This document shows positions 8,366-18,414 of a DNA stretch of 64,000 bases, piece by piece. How positions within the stretch are numbered: position 1 is the stretch's first letter; the number at the start of each line of letters is the position of its first letter. The translations under genes were made by a program, and so were the position numbers. The notes under the pieces were generated by a model that was given only the letters and a program-made list of their open reading frames with translations, was not told where the DNA came from and made no database searches. The DNA is taken from the NCBI GenBank assembly GCA_000828835.1, contig AP014633.1, positions 4,712,001 through 4,776,000 of the forward strand. The letters run 5' to 3'. The DNA is from Thioploca ingrica. Lineage in GTDB: Bacteria > Pseudomonadota > Gammaproteobacteria > Beggiatoales > Beggiatoaceae.

Positions 8366-8689
8366 GTATGTTTAGCCAGCAAGTCAAAAATCAAACTAAA
8401 TATTATCTAATCTCAAACAATAATAACTTTGTTCAAATAAGGGTAGGCAACCCCAAAAGCCAAAACCAAAATGGTTTTATGGGTAAATTACCTACTCAAG
8501 TAGAGCGAGGACATCCCTTTTTACCTGAGCGGTAGCCCGGTACCAACCGCAAAGGTACATATCGTTTTTACTGCCCCAACTTTAACAAGGGCAATAGTTA
8601 TCATTTCACTCTAAGTTAAACCACCGTGTTAACCATGATCACGGGGTTGAATGAATTGAACAATAAGTACTTTTTGGGCAAGGTGAAAG

Positions 8690-9508
8690 GTGAGCAAAAC
8701 CGCAAAAAAAATTAAATTTAAGCTGCAAGGTTTTAACAATTTAACGAAAACGTTAAGCTTTAATATTTATGATATCTGTTATGCTAGAACCGCCAAGCAA
8801 CGTAAGGGTTATATTGAGTACATTGATGAAGTTTATAATGCCGAACGCCTAACTCAAATTTTGACCAACGTAGCATATATTATTGACGCTAACATACTCA
8901 ATATCGCACGTCAAGACTATGATCCCCAAGGTGCCAGCGTGACGATGTTGATTTGTGAGGAAGCATCGATATCACTCGATTCAAAAATATCTACTGATCA
9001 GGAGCCAGGACCGTTACCTGATGCAGTGGTAGCTCATTTAGATAAAAGCCATATTACCGTACATACCTACCCAGAAAGCAATCCACATAACGGGATTAGT
9101 ACTTTTCGTGCTGATATCGATGTTTCAACCTGTGGACGAATTTCACCTTTAAAGGCGTTAAATTACCTCATACGTAACTTTGACTCTGATATTGTTATCA
9201 TGGATTATCGTATCCGCGGGTTTACCCGTGATAAAGGCGGACGCAAACATTACATTGATCACAAAATTAATTCCATTCAAAATTATCTCGCTAAAGATAC
9301 TAAATCTCTTTATCAAATGATAGATGTGAATGTCTATCAAGAAAATATTTTTCATACTAAAATGATGCTTAAACAGTTTGATTTAGATAATTATCTTTTT
9401 GAAATCAAGGCATTAGATTTATCTCAATATGAAAGAGAAAAAATTGAGCGAGATTTGCGTCGCGAAATGATGGAAATTTTTTACGCTGAGAACATTCCTA
9501 AAATATAA
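8690..9508 (+). CDS. speD: S-adenosylmethionine decarboxylase proenzyme, E. coli type
   Basis: This enzyme makes decarboxylated S-adenosylmethionine, the aminopropyl donor for spermidine. Its 272 residues are co-linear with E. coli Spe[54 protein letters not shown] and [18 protein letters not shown]. Self-cleavage in the family occurs at the KSH motif, so Ser120 should become the pyruvoyl group. The start is GTG at 8690 with AAGGTG just upstream. SpeE is not adjacent. The C-terminal [13 protein letters not shown] is complete. Confidence 0.97.
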   Translation: MSKTAKKIKFKLQGFNNLTKTLSFNIYDICYARTAKQRKGYIEYIDEVYNAERLTQILTNVAYIIDANILNIARQDYDPQGASVTMLICEEASISLDSKISTDQEPGPLPDAVVAHLDKSHITVHTYPESNPHNGISTFRADIDVSTCGRISPLKALNYLIRNFDSDIVIMDYRIRGFTRDKGGRKHYIDHKINSIQNYLAKDTKSLYQMIDVNVYQENIFHTKMMLKQFDLDNYLFEIKALDLSQYEREKIERDLRREMMEIFYAENIPKI

Positions 9509-9546
9509 TTTTTCCTTTTCCTCCTTACCCCCAATGAGAAAAGGAT

Positions 9547-9576
9547 GGAGTGCAAGATAGCGTTGTTTTGCACTCC
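9547..9576. repeat. GGAGTGCAA/TTGCACTCC hairpin after speD
   Basis: This perfect 9-bp inverted repeat with a 12-base loop lies 38 bases after the speD stop. The same stem core (GGAGTGCA/TGCACTCC) recurs in the hairpin split by a mobile element at 48615-48818, so it belongs to a dispersed repeat. There is no T-run, so it is not a classical terminator. The rest of 9577-9867 holds only another stem, TTGAACTC/GAGTTCAA (9720-9746). Confidence 0.5.
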
Positions 9577-9867
9577 GGCTTCTGCTTTCCAGTTAACTTG
9601 AGTTAGATGTCATGGTGATCGTGCTAACTTGTTAATAACATATAAACAATATTGAAAAAAGTATTGAGTGTCTCCATTTCGCTTAGTATCGGTAAAAAAT
9701 TGTCAACCGACATTTATTCTTGAACTCACGTTATTTTAGAGTTCAATAAAAAATAGGCATTATTTTAAATCTCCGCGGGGATTTTCAAATTTGAGGGAAG
9801 GAATGGGGTTGCAAATTTGGGGTAAAACGTTACCTAACTGATTATTTTTTCTAATAAGCTGTAATGC

Positions 9868-10794
9868 TCACAATTTATCGATATCAATAATCAAACCTTC
9901 TCGGGCGATATGACATTCAGTATCTGCTTGGCGCTCATGAAGTAATTTAATGGTGGCACGGTGTAAATCTTCTATCTTAGCGTCGTTGTAATTGGGATCA
10001 ACATGAAATAAATAAAGTTGTTTAACATGAGCATCTATTGCAAAATGGGCAGTATCAATATAGCAAGAGTGCCCCCAACCACGTTTTTTAGCATAGTCTT
10101 CTGGGGTGTATTGGGCATCATGGATAAAAACATGCGCATTATAAACTGACTCTAAGGCTTTTTCTCTTTCTTCTAACCGCATCGCCTCGATCAATTTCAA
10201 TTCTTGCGGCTCAAGTTCACTTTTACGGTCGGCTATAGATTTGTCTATAAATGATAATTCATTATCCGAAGCGTAAACAATAATTTTATCATGTACTTGA
10301 ATGCGATAACCAAAAGTACTGCCTGGGTGATGGACATTGAAGGTTTCCATTTTAAAGGGACCATATTCGAGTTGGCTATTACGTGCCGTGAGATATTGGA
10401 TATCCGCTAACCACGTTTCCACTTCGATAGGAAAATAAGGATCTATCATTTGACCGGAAATACGTTGTTCTATAATTCTTTTACTATCGCCGGGTCCATA
10501 AATATTGACTTTCCATCCTGGTACAAAAGCGGGGATAAAAAAGGGCAGCCCCGAAATATGGTCCCAATGATAATGAGTGAGAATAATCGTCACTTCTTTA
10601 ATTTCTGGTTGTGTCATTAAAGCATGACCTAAAGGGATAATGCCAGAACCACCATCACAAATCAGAACGTGATTATCTACACGCAATTCGACACAGGAGG
10701 TGTTTCCACCTACACGCATATGGCTACCAAAAGGAGCGGGATAAGAGCCGCGAACGCCCCAAAAACGGATATAATTAAGCGTATCAAATCTCAT
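9868..10794 (-). CDS. MBL-fold metallo-hydrolase
   Basis: This 308-residue metallo-beta-lactamase-fold hydrolase has the metal motif THYHWDH (H74, H76, D78, H79), a later HHPGST histidine, the YASDNE aspartate and a C-terminal LFHVDP histidine. Its opening YIRFWGVRGSYPAPF with GGNTSCVEL is typical of the RNase Z/PhnP/cyclic-phosphodiesterase-like branch. The substrate cannot be named from sequence. No signal peptide, so cytosolic. A second, distinct MBL protein and a response regulator lie directly upstream on the same strand, suggesting a shared signalling role. Confidence 0.85.
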   Translation of the reverse strand: MRFDTLNYIRFWGVRGSYPAPFGSHMRVGGNTSCVELRVDNHVLICDGGSGIIPLGHALMTQPEIKEVTIILTHYHWDHISGLPFFIPAFVPGWKVNIYGPGDSKRIIEQRISGQMIDPYFPIEVETWLADIQYLTARNSQLEYGPFKMETFNVHHPGSTFGYRIQVHDKIIVYASDNELSFIDKSIADRKSELEPQELKLIEAMRLEEREKALESVYNAHVFIHDAQYTPEDYAKKRGWGHSCYIDTAHFAIDAHVKQLYLFHVDPNYNDAKIEDLHRATIKLLHERQADTECHIAREGLIIDIDKL

Positions 10795-10868
10795 TTGCCA
10801 ATCAAGTTACTGATGATAATAGGCTAAATTTTAGAGGTAAGTTTATTGGTGTAAGGGGAGTCATTGGG

Positions 10869-11915
10869 TTATTTATCGGGATAAGTATGCCAATCACCCG
10901 CCTTTAAAATACCATAAAACATCCCTTCAGGTACTTGAGGATAATTATCATAATGATAAAGAAGACATTTTTTTTGGATGGCTGGATCGAGATAATTGAT
11001 TAGATCGGATATATGTGGATGTACTCCTGAAGGAATCGGTGAAGTTTCACAATCCATGTAAATTCTATCGGCTCGTTTATAGTGCATTTCTAATTGCGCC
11101 GGGATCATATATTGAATATCCGTTGGCATTAATATATGGTAACCGGTGGAGTGTTGTAAGCTAATCCCATAACTGGGCATTTCCTCAGAACTAGAAAAAA
11201 CGTGCATAGCAAAAATAGGCTTCATTTTCCAAGTTTCCTTCCCGTCTTCAAACAGATGAGTAATTGTCGTTCCATCTTCTTGCTTACCCACTAAATGAAC
11301 TTCAAAATAAGTCTCTAGAGAAACATCTGGGACACCTTGTACGGTATCTAAACCTGGACCTAATGCTCTTCTCAAGGGCTCAAGAACTTTTTTATGAATA
11401 AACAAATCCGGTTTGGTACTACCAGGTGGAGTTCCCCAAGTTTTTTCCTCGTGGAATAATTTGTTAGCAATGAAGTCATCTCCTAACCATCGTTTTTTAG
11501 CCACCGTATAAAATGGATTAAATAGCGTTGTTAATCCCATGTATTCCATGCCACCAATATGATCATTATGCGGATGAGAAATATAAATACCATCGATATC
11601 ACTCGAAGACAATTCCAAGGCTTTGAGTGCATGTCTAACATCTCCACCGACATCTAATAGCAAGCGGTAAGGACTTTGTCCATTGCGTTTACTAGGCATA
11701 TCAAATTCCAGTAAAAAATTAGACTGCCATCTCGGGTTATAACGGATGCGGCTTAATTGAGCGAGTCGGACTTTAATGGCATCTGTAGATAAAGTAGTTG
11801 AATCGGGTGAATTGAGTATTTTTAAAAGGAGATCATAGGCGTCTTTTTCCGTTATGACCTTCTCATATTCTCCGGTTGAAAATGCTGCATTAACACCGAT
11901 TGCTGTTATTTTCAT
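10869..11915 (-). CDS. Second MBL-fold metallo-hydrolase, long form
   Basis: This 348-residue protein has the metal motif SHPHNDHIGG (H114, H116, D118, H119), preceded by the LLLDVGGD strand. Later candidate metal ligands include MPTDIQYMIP and LLYHYDNYP. An insert of about 60 residues after the metal motif (residues 140-200) separates it from the neighbour at 9868-10794, and the two are not close paralogs. Likely cytosolic. The gap of 74 bases to the downstream MBL gene and 182 bases to the upstream regulator fit one transcription unit. Substrate unknown. Confidence 0.8.
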   Translation of the reverse strand: MKITAIGVNAAFSTGEYEKVITEKDAYDLLLKILNSPDSTTLSTDAIKVRLAQLSRIRYNPRWQSNFLLEFDMPSKRNGQSPYRLLLDVGGDVRHALKALELSSSDIDGIYISHPHNDHIGGMEYMGLTTLFNPFYTVAKKRWLGDDFIANKLFHEEKTWGTPPGSTKPDLFIHKKVLEPLRRALGPGLDTVQGVPDVSLETYFEVHLVGKQEDGTTITHLFEDGKETWKMKPIFAMHVFSSSEEMPSYGISLQHSTGYHILMPTDIQYMIPAQLEMHYKRADRIYMDCETSPIPSGVHPHISDLINYLDPAIQKKCLLYHYDNYPQVPEGMFYGILKAGDWHTYPDK

Positions 11916-12097
11916 ATTTAGGAACTCGTTATTTTAAATTAAAACGTTCACCTTTGCCCGCTGTTAATTTCTCCTCAAGGAGTAGCACCTATTTTCATAA
12001 AAAATACCTTTATTACTTAAATAAAGTCTGCCGGATAAAATCAAAGATAATAGCGGTTTCACCTCAAGATCAATCTGAATTAGTGCCTTCTATCTCA

Positions 12098-12493
12098 TCA
12101 AGTTGACTGTTTTGGTTTAGCATTGACATAGTGACAAACGACATCACGAATTTCTTTAAAACGGAGCGGTTTTATCAAAAAATCCAGTGCACCTAATTGT
12201 TTAGCAATGTAGCGATCTTGAGCATAATCTTTTGAGGTAACCATGATAACCGGCGTTTCTTTATGATGTGCAATGGTACGTAAATACCTTAATAAACTTA
12301 GCCCATCCATACCCGGCATAATAATGTCTAAAAACAATAAATCCGGTTTATGTTCTTGTAAATAAGGGAGTGCTTCGGCAGAGGAGCGAAACCCAATAAA
12401 ATTGACTGCCAGTGATTCAACGCTGAACTGATATAAAGAAATAGATGTTGCGCTGTCATCCACCACCACAATCGTTGGCATTTTATCTATCAT
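12098..12493 (-). CDS. Single-domain response regulator (CheY-like receiver)
   Basis: This 131-residue receiver has no output domain. The acidic pocket is VVDDS (D12, D13), the phospho-acceptor is D56 in LLFLDIIMPG, the switch threonine is T86 in VTSKDY, and K109 lies in LIKPL. All key residues are present, so it should be phosphorylated. No kinase is nearby; upstream is the 221-base gap before the SPOR gene. The start could be Met1 or Met5. The two MBL enzymes downstream are candidate partners by position only. Confidence 0.9.
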   Translation of the reverse strand: MIDKMPTIVVVDDSATSISLYQFSVESLAVNFIGFRSSAEALPYLQEHKPDLLFLDIIMPGMDGLSLLRYLRTIAHHKETPVIMVTSKDYAQDRYIAKQLGALDFLIKPLRFKEIRDVVCHYVNAKPKQST

Positions 12494-12714
12494 GAACTCA
12501 ATCCATCAATTGTTTATCACTGAGCACCATTTTTTAACCCTTAATGACTTCAATCATTCGAACAGTTTTTTAGTCATATCTTATTTAACTATTTTTAATT
12601 TAGAAACGGTTAAACTCTTATTTAAGGAATTAAAGTAAAACCAACTGGCTTCAACCGGGAAAAAACTTTGCTTAAATACCATGATAATCATAGAGATAAT
12701 GTATTCCAAAAAAT

Positions 12715-13857
12715 TTAGCCCGCTTTGGCGATCGACTCACAACCGACCGGCTTTAACGTTAAGTTCTTAAAATGCTTGTTAAAAGCACTTAACAAAGCCT
12801 GGCTTTCCTTGGGCAATATTTTAACATTTAGCCAATATCGTGTATCACTTTTGTAACGCTCTTGGGTTTTAATATTTTGGTAACCTTTGGTACTTAATTC
12901 TTTAAGACGTTGTTGTACATTAGCTGGATTACGATACCGTCCTAAAGAAATCGCGTTATCAAACTGACCTTGAGTCACTACCATATAATCAGCAATACCT
13001 AATTGATTCAAACGTTGTTGGGCCATATCGGCAGCTTGCCGATTTTTAAAAGGGGGTAAGTAAACCCAAGTTGATTCGAGCACTTGGGTTTGACGAGGCT
13101 GTATTTCAACCTGAATATCTCCTTTAATCTTTGGTTTATTTTTTGAGCTACTGTTATTCTTTAACCAATTATAAACTGGTTGTGCAATTAAAGCTTGAGC
13201 ATAGGGTCCAGATTCGAAACAAATGACTTGCTGCTCAGTAGGAGATTTAAGCGGTTTTACGAGATTGGCGGTTGAAGTGACTTTATTCACGGATTCAACT
13301 TGATTAGCTGATGAAGATTCAATCTTAGGCTGTTTTTGATCTGCAGATAGTTTGACAGCCTGTTGTAATTGTGATGCACTGGCCAAAGTTGTAGCGGTTG
13401 TTGCTGCCAATGGCTTTACTGGCTTTTCTTCCGCGTTCGCTTTCGCTACAGTAGAATGATCATTTACCGCTGTACTTGTCATTAATTGAGTCACAGGTTT
13501 TGTCATCATCGGTTGTTCTTTAGAAATACCATTTTGAGTATGGGTTATTTTTCCTATTTCTTGAGTTTGATTCTCAGCAAGATTTGTGACAACTGGTGTT
13601 AAAGGGGGATTTTTCTGTGGATTATCAGCAGAAGATTTAGCCTTAGCAATATTGACTGGCGTATTCATATTGGGTTCATGATGTTCTCTTAATAATACCA
13701 ACTGTGGTAGATTGGAATTGGAAATTGACAGCTTTCCCTCACTAGAATAAGACTGCGTGACGTGCTCAGGTTGCCACGGTAGCCAAGGAAATTGATTCAA
13801 TTGCCAACTGAGAAAGCTAATATTCGCTAATAATAATAATAAGGCTAAACTTCTCAT
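12715..13857 (-). CDS. SPOR-domain membrane protein
   Basis: This 380-residue protein has an N-terminal hydrophobic anchor (about residues 2-20). A long Ser/Thr/Gln/Lys-rich periplasmic linker (about 35-205) follows, then a SPOR domain (about 260-340: STWVYLPPFKNRQAADMAQQ, YMVVTQGQFDNAISLGRY). SPOR domains bind denuded septal glycan, which points to cell division or envelope work. It overlaps coaX by four bases (ATGA, 13854-13857) in the order birA-coaX-SPOR, an arrangement seen in other gammaproteobacteria. A conserved Cys pair lies outside the SPOR core. Confidence 0.85.
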   Translation of the reverse strand: MRSLALLLLLANISFLSWQLNQFPWLPWQPEHVTQSYSSEGKLSISNSNLPQLVLLREHHEPNMNTPVNIAKAKSSADNPQKNPPLTPVVTNLAENQTQEIGKITHTQNGISKEQPMMTKPVTQLMTSTAVNDHSTVAKANAEEKPVKPLAATTATTLASASQLQQAVKLSADQKQPKIESSSANQVESVNKVTSTANLVKPLKSPTEQQVICFESGPYAQALIAQPVYNWLKNNSSSKNKPKIKGDIQVEIQPRQTQVLESTWVYLPPFKNRQAADMAQQRLNQLGIADYMVVTQGQFDNAISLGRYRNPANVQQRLKELSTKGYQNIKTQERYKSDTRYWLNVKILPKESQALLSAFNKHFKNLTLKPVGCESIAKAG

Positions 13858-14612
13858 AACGATCGATTAATGACTACGACCATCCCTTGCAAAACGAGAT
13901 CCGGGATGTATCGATAAGGTCTTTGTAATAATGACATGATAGCGGGAGCTTCTCCCCCAGTGAGTATCAGTAACGGCTTATTCACTTTATTATCTAAAGA
14001 ATTTATGACCTGTTCTAATAAACCAATTATGGCATATAAGCTACCTAAGGTGATCCCGGTTTGAGTTTCTTGAGCTAATAATGGAACGTTATCTAACCAA
14101 TGCCAACTGTTGGGAACGGGTGTTAGCGCATAAGTTTTTTCTAGCAGCGCATTATACATCGTGGTTACTCCCGGCATAATTAAGCCACCTAAATGATGGC
14201 CATGAGCAGATAATACGTCTACAGTGACTGCTGTGCCACAATCAACCACACAGAGCATTTCCTTTTCTAAATGGCGAGCCCCAATTAAAGCCAACCAACG
14301 GTCAACTCCTAACTGCTCAAAATTTTTATAGCCGTTTTTAACTTCCCCTTCACACTCGGAGGTGGTTATAAAATTGGGTTGAATTTGCCAATGTTTTTGG
14401 ATCCATTGAGTTAAATTTTCCGCTAGCTGCGGTCCAGCAACATTAGCAACCCAAATACCTTGATCCGGCTTTTGCAAGTGGCCCCAAGCCTGAATTAGCC
14501 GCTGTTGAAGGTGGTGATATTGATAAGGCAAGCGTTGTTGAGTCCTCAAGCAATTGTTTTCCCAGAGTGCCCATTTAAGACAACTATTACCGATATCAAC
14601 TAGAAGTTTCAT
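13854..14612 (-). CDS. coaX: Type III pantothenate kinase
   Basis: This enzyme phosphorylates pantothenate in the first step of coenzyme A synthesis. It has 252 residues with an ASKHA ATPase fold. The phosphate-binding start is LLVDIGNSCLKWALW (D6). GVDRWLALIGA (102-112) and VVDCGTAVTVD (122-132) hold the catalytic Asp and the phosphate loop, and LTGGEAP lies near the C-terminus. Type III enzymes need a monovalent cation and are not feedback inhibited by CoA. It overlaps birA by four bases (14609-14612) and the SPOR gene by four. Confidence 0.95.
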   Translation of the reverse strand: MKLLVDIGNSCLKWALWENNCLRTQQRLPYQYHHLQQRLIQAWGHLQKPDQGIWVANVAGPQLAENLTQWIQKHWQIQPNFITTSECEGEVKNGYKNFEQLGVDRWLALIGARHLEKEMLCVVDCGTAVTVDVLSAHGHHLGGLIMPGVTTMYNALLEKTYALTPVPNSWHWLDNVPLLAQETQTGITLGSLYAIIGLLEQVINSLDNKVNKPLLILTGGEAPAIMSLLQRPYRYIPDLVLQGMVVVINRSL

Positions 14613-15607
14613 ACTTGTATCCTAGCTTCACCATAAAAATAACGTTGTTTACAGTCACCAATTTGCAATAGTAGCGCGCCTTGTTCATCAATACCACAAG
14701 CTTTTCCGGTAACGATAACGGATTTTCGTTTAGTTTTTTCAGTGACAGAATGACCATCAAAGGTAGAATTTTCTAATATCACTAACTGTCCATAAAGTAA
14801 ATCAAAATGATACCAGTCTGATATAAAGGTGGTTAGTCCATCTTGGGAATAACTTGCCAACGTTTGCAAACAGTGCTCAATTAGCATAGCAGCTAAAGTG
14901 TTGCGTGAAATGGGTTGACCTAATACCGTCTGTAAATCTACCCAAGGTTGCTCGATAGTCTTTAATTCGACCACTGGCATTTTAACATTGATACCGATTC
15001 CAACAACGATCTCATAACGATGATTTCGAATACGTGTTTCCAATAACAAACCGGCTAATTTGCGGTTTCGCCAAAGAATATCGTTCGGCCATTTTAAACC
15101 AATCTCCTGAGCACCCATTGCCTGTAATAAGCGTACCACGGTAATAGCTAATGCAATACCCAATCCACCCAGTGAGTGGTTGAATCGGGTATAACCTTGC
15201 TTAATAGACAAACATAAGCCACTCGCATAGGGTGATATCCATTGTCGCCCTTGTCGTCCTCGTCCAGCAGTTTGATATTCAGCCAAGCAAATTAGCGGCA
15301 CCCGTTGCTTTTCTGGTGTTAATACATAGTGATTAGTAGAATCCACTACATCTAATATTTCTAGATGGGCAATTTGTTGACGAGTATACTCTGGGAGCTG
15401 TACCCATAGACAAGAGTACTCTAACAATTCTAAGTTCTCACTTAGCTGGTAAGTGGAAGCACCTAATGAAGAAAATTTTATACCATAAGTTATTAATGTC
15501 TTGATAAAATCATCTAATTTTGTCGGACTTATTGCTAACTTGGATGTCAGTTCTTGGACAGTATGCGGTTGTCCATCAGCGAGTACCTGTAAAATACGAT
15601 GAAACAT
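14609..15607 (-). CDS. birA: Biotin-protein ligase and biotin operon repressor
   Basis: This 332-residue protein has a winged-helix DNA-binding domain (about 1-65: HTVQELTSKLAISPTKLDDF) and then the ligase domain. The biotinyl-AMP loop is GRGRQGR (115-121), with KWPNDILW and GIGINV later. The C-terminal cap domain is about 280-332. It activates biotin and loads it onto the acetyl-CoA carboxylase carrier protein. The N-terminal HTH means it can also repress biotin genes, as in E. coli. It is the first gene of the birA-coaX-SPOR unit. Confidence 0.95.
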   Translation of the reverse strand: MFHRILQVLADGQPHTVQELTSKLAISPTKLDDFIKTLITYGIKFSSLGASTYQLSENLELLEYSCLWVQLPEYTRQQIAHLEILDVVDSTNHYVLTPEKQRVPLICLAEYQTAGRGRQGRQWISPYASGLCLSIKQGYTRFNHSLGGLGIALAITVVRLLQAMGAQEIGLKWPNDILWRNRKLAGLLLETRIRNHRYEIVVGIGINVKMPVVELKTIEQPWVDLQTVLGQPISRNTLAAMLIEHCLQTLASYSQDGLTTFISDWYHFDLLYGQLVILENSTFDGHSVTEKTKRKSVIVTGKACGIDEQGALLLQIGDCKQRYFYGEARIQV

Positions 15608-15928
15608 TTAAAAAATTCTATCATAAAATAAAGTAGTTGTAAGCGAAAGTTTAACCTAAATAACAAGAATATCAAAGGCTCAATAACAAGTAATTGAGTT
15701 AACGGTGACTTTAACAATACGGCGAACCACTTTTAAAAATATTTAATTTTATCAATCAATTATTATAAAAATGTCGTGATATGAGATCAACTCGTTAGAA
15801 AAATCCGAACGAGCGTCAGTTATAAAAAATGGCGCCAGGATTGTTATTAGTGATATTTTTTCCCAGATGAACTACTATTTTTTATAGGAAGCACATATAG
15901 AGAAAATAAAGCAGTATAATTACCTGAC

Positions 15929-16582
15929 ATGATACTTGAAAACCCCACTGAGAAAGCCATTGGTATTTTAGGGGGTACTTTTGACCCCATCCATCATGGT
16001 CATTTACGCTTAGCAATAGAATTGTATGAACGATTAGATTTAGCTGAAGTGCGCCTAATACCGGCTGCTTATCCACCTCATCGGAGTTTTCCTTTCGCCA
16101 ATGCCCAGTTGCGATTACAAATGCTACAAGCAGCGATAATAGGTACCCCCGGGTTAGTTGTTGACGATCGTGAACTACATCGATTGGGTCCGTCTTATAT
16201 GGTTGATACTTTGAGCAGTTTACGTGAAGAATATCCTTATCGTTCTTTATGTTTAATTTTAGGGATGGATGCGTTTAGCAATTTGCCACAGTGGTATCAA
16301 TGGCAACGTCTTATTACCTTAGCTCATTTGTTGGTAGTACATCGCTTAGGTACACAAATACCCGCATTTTCTACTATGCAAGATTTTTTATCTGAGCATC
16401 AAACGAATTGTTCAGATACTTTAAAAAAGCAATTAACCGGTTGTATTTGGATAGAAGAAATTCCGGTTTTAAACATTTCTTCAACTCAAATTCGGCATTT
16501 AATTGCAGCCGGTAAAAATCCTCGCTATTTACTTCCAGCAGCCGTTTTAAACATTATTAATACTCATCAGCTTTATAGCTAA
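15929..16582 (+). CDS. nadD: Nicotinate-nucleotide adenylyltransferase
   Basis: This enzyme converts nicotinate mononucleotide and ATP to deamido-NAD. It has 217 residues. The nucleotidyltransferase start is GGTFDPIHHGH (15-25) and the ISSTQIR motif near residue 185 matches the SxTxxR signature. GMDAFSNLPQW is the substrate-side element. ATG at 15929; no strong ribosome site. It is followed 13 bases later by rsfS, a pair conserved across many bacteria. The 320-base gap to birA (15608-15928) holds no further gene. Confidence 0.96.
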   Translation: MILENPTEKAIGILGGTFDPIHHGHLRLAIELYERLDLAEVRLIPAAYPPHRSFPFANAQLRLQMLQAAIIGTPGLVVDDRELHRLGPSYMVDTLSSLREEYPYRSLCLILGMDAFSNLPQWYQWQRLITLAHLLVVHRLGTQIPAFSTMQDFLSEHQTNCSDTLKKQLTGCIWIEEIPVLNISSTQIRHLIAAGKNPRYLLPAAVLNIINTHQLYS

Positions 16583-16595
16583 CTTATGGATATTT

Positions 16596-16952
16596 ATGAA
16601 TACAGAACAACTTCTCATCCTCGTTGAAAAAGTCTTAGATGAAAAAAAAGCTAAAGATATTAAAATATTAGATGTGCGCCACCTGAGTAGTATCACTGAT
16701 TTTATGATCGTAGCCAGTGGCAATACCGATAGACAGGTCAATGCCTTAACACAACATGTTATCCAACAAGCCAAAATACATGGTCATCAACCACTTGGAG
16801 AGGAAGGGAGTCAAGTTGGTGAGTGGGCATTAGTTGATTTAGGTGATATCATCGTGCATGTGATGCAACCACGTATTCGTGATTTCTACCAATTAGAAAA
16901 ACTGTGGAATGATATGGATAAAGAAACTTTATTCCAATCGGCAGCGGGATAG
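16596..16952 (+). CDS. rsfS: Ribosomal silencing factor
   Basis: This 118-residue protein binds large-subunit protein uL14 and blocks subunit joining during starvation. The family signature is visible in IKILDVRHLSSITDFMIVASG (about 23-43), then GEWALVDLGDIIVHVM and RDFYQLEKLW. Full length. The usual next gene, rlmH, is not here; a repeat element starts 10 bases after the stop. Confidence 0.96.
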   Translation: MNTEQLLILVEKVLDEKKAKDIKILDVRHLSSITDFMIVASGNTDRQVNALTQHVIQQAKIHGHQPLGEEGSQVGEWALVDLGDIIVHVMQPRIRDFYQLEKLWNDMDKETLFQSAAG

Positions 16953-16962
16953 TAAATAACGG

Positions 16963-17040
16963 AGGTTACGCACCACTACCATCAACTTAAGAAGTTCCCT
17001 CCTTTGACAAAGGGGGGCCAGTGTTTGATTTAAGCGTTTG
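16963..17040. repeat. Repeat family 2, left end with G/C-tract hairpin
   Basis: AGGTTACGCACCACTACCAT, then CAACTTAAGAAGTT and a CCTCCTTTG/CAAAGGGGGG stem, match the left half of the larger element at 59812-60115. The matching right end (TGCGTAACCT) is missing here. The stem right after rsfS could also act as a terminator. The rest of 17041-17196 is AT-rich and empty. Confidence 0.5.
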
Positions 17041-17196
17041 ATATTAAAAATAATCTTTTTTATTTCCACCGGAGCAAAGTGGGAAAATAATCGCTTAAGT
17101 TGAGTTAATAAAATTATAATGATAAAAAATTTGCTTTTTTACATAAATTAAACAATTAGTAAACTTAATAAGTTATTTTTACTACTCAATTCTCAA

Positions 17197-18285
17197 TCAT
17201 TTTATGTCGGTTTGTATCGGTTCTTGTAATGGTGGATCACATTGAAGTTCTTTAAGGCTAAGTACCGAAATTCTAATATTCGATTGATGCAATACAGCCC
17301 TGCATTTAATAACTGGGCCTGATTGTGGTGGTATTGAATCAGTAATGACAATAAAAGTGGGTATCTCGACTTGTGGAACAGTTAAAATTCCCGTTTCTGG
17401 TATAAATTGGGCATTACATGGATCAGATTGTTTCAAAATTTCTTTAAAAACAACCTCTTTTACCTCAAAATCTGCGAAGCCGAAAGGGATTCTCAATTTA
17501 ACTGCAAACAAACCTACACTGGATATGGGTTGACCACTCATATCTAGATATAAAGGTATTTCCACCGCGGGTAAATGTGCTTCGCGGATATCATTGAAAT
17601 AAATTGCTGGATTATCACATTCCATCGCCTGGACGGTTGCTGGTTGAACAAGTTTTTCAGCAACCGTAGTAGCGTTTTCTGTGATCATGGGTTGAACAGC
17701 CGGTTGGAGTTTTTCCACGGTTTCCGAATGATTTGGAATAATGGGTGGATCATAAGTAATGCTAGGTAAAATTTCACCACTACCATTTTCTAAAAGTAAA
17801 ATCTCTTCGGATGGTGACTTGTTCAATTGATTAGGATTTATTTCTTGACTAGTTGTCGTTGTTGAGGGTTCAGTTAGTTTTTCGTTTTCTGGAGAAATTT
17901 TCCCATCAGTCGGTTCGGAAGATGGCTCAGTAACTTGATGTGATTCAAGTTTATTTAATTGAGTATCATCAGCAGCATTGGGTTCTGGAGTCACTGTTGT
18001 TGAGGTTTCGCTGGGTTTTTCTTCAGCCGCTACGACGGATTCAGCTTCATTTTCCTTAGAAATAACGGCTTCATTAGTTTCAATTCCCTCATCTAATAAT
18101 GATGAATCAGTGATTTCTTCAGTTAATTCCGGCTCGGTTTCTAAGATTTCATTATTAGGGAGGATGTCTGGTTCATAAACTTCTTCTTCCCACACATCTT
18201 CTTCCTGTGCAGAAAGTTCACTAACATTCCCCACCATAATGAGGCTACTTATAAGTGATATCAGGACAATAATATTAGTTTTCAT
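17197..18285 (-). CDS. Secreted acidic protein with shared four-Cys C-terminal domain
   Basis: This 362-residue protein has a signal peptide (about 1-26). A Glu/Thr/Pro/Ser-rich low-complexity region (about 28-215) follows, then a folded domain at 223-362. That domain aligns along its whole length with residues 447-574 of the next gene product (18415-20139). Shared landmarks are LPAVEIPLY / LPYVEIPLY, RIPFGF / EIPFGF, SDPC / TNPC, ILTVP / VLTIP and GPVIKC / GPIVQC. Four cysteines are at matching places, suggesting two disulfides. No known family is recognised. The minus-strand neighbour is 129 bases upstream. Likely periplasmic, surface or extracellular. Confidence 0.75.
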   Translation of the reverse strand: MKTNIIVLISLISSLIMVGNVSELSAQEEDVWEEEVYEPDILPNNEILETEPELTEEITDSSLLDEGIETNEAVISKENEAESVVAAEEKPSETSTTVTPEPNAADDTQLNKLESHQVTEPSSEPTDGKISPENEKLTEPSTTTTSQEINPNQLNKSPSEEILLLENGSGEILPSITYDPPIIPNHSETVEKLQPAVQPMITENATTVAEKLVQPATVQAMECDNPAIYFNDIREAHLPAVEIPLYLDMSGQPISSVGLFAVKLRIPFGFADFEVKEVVFKEILKQSDPCNAQFIPETGILTVPQVEIPTFIVITDSIPPQSGPVIKCRAVLHQSNIRISVLSLKELQCDPPLQEPIQTDIK

Positions 18286-18414
18286 AACATTATCTTTTCG
18301 GTTTAATTGAATTAGTTAATAGATAGTCCTCCACAAATAGTGATATATCATCTTCAAAAAACTACATTTTAATGCTTTCTAAATTAGATATCACTACCTG
18401 TAGAGTACTACTCA

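Noticed and set aside
8366-8689. SAM-type riboswitch before speD
   Set aside because: No consensus helices or core motifs of known SAM riboswitches could be matched by eye; only small unrelated stems.
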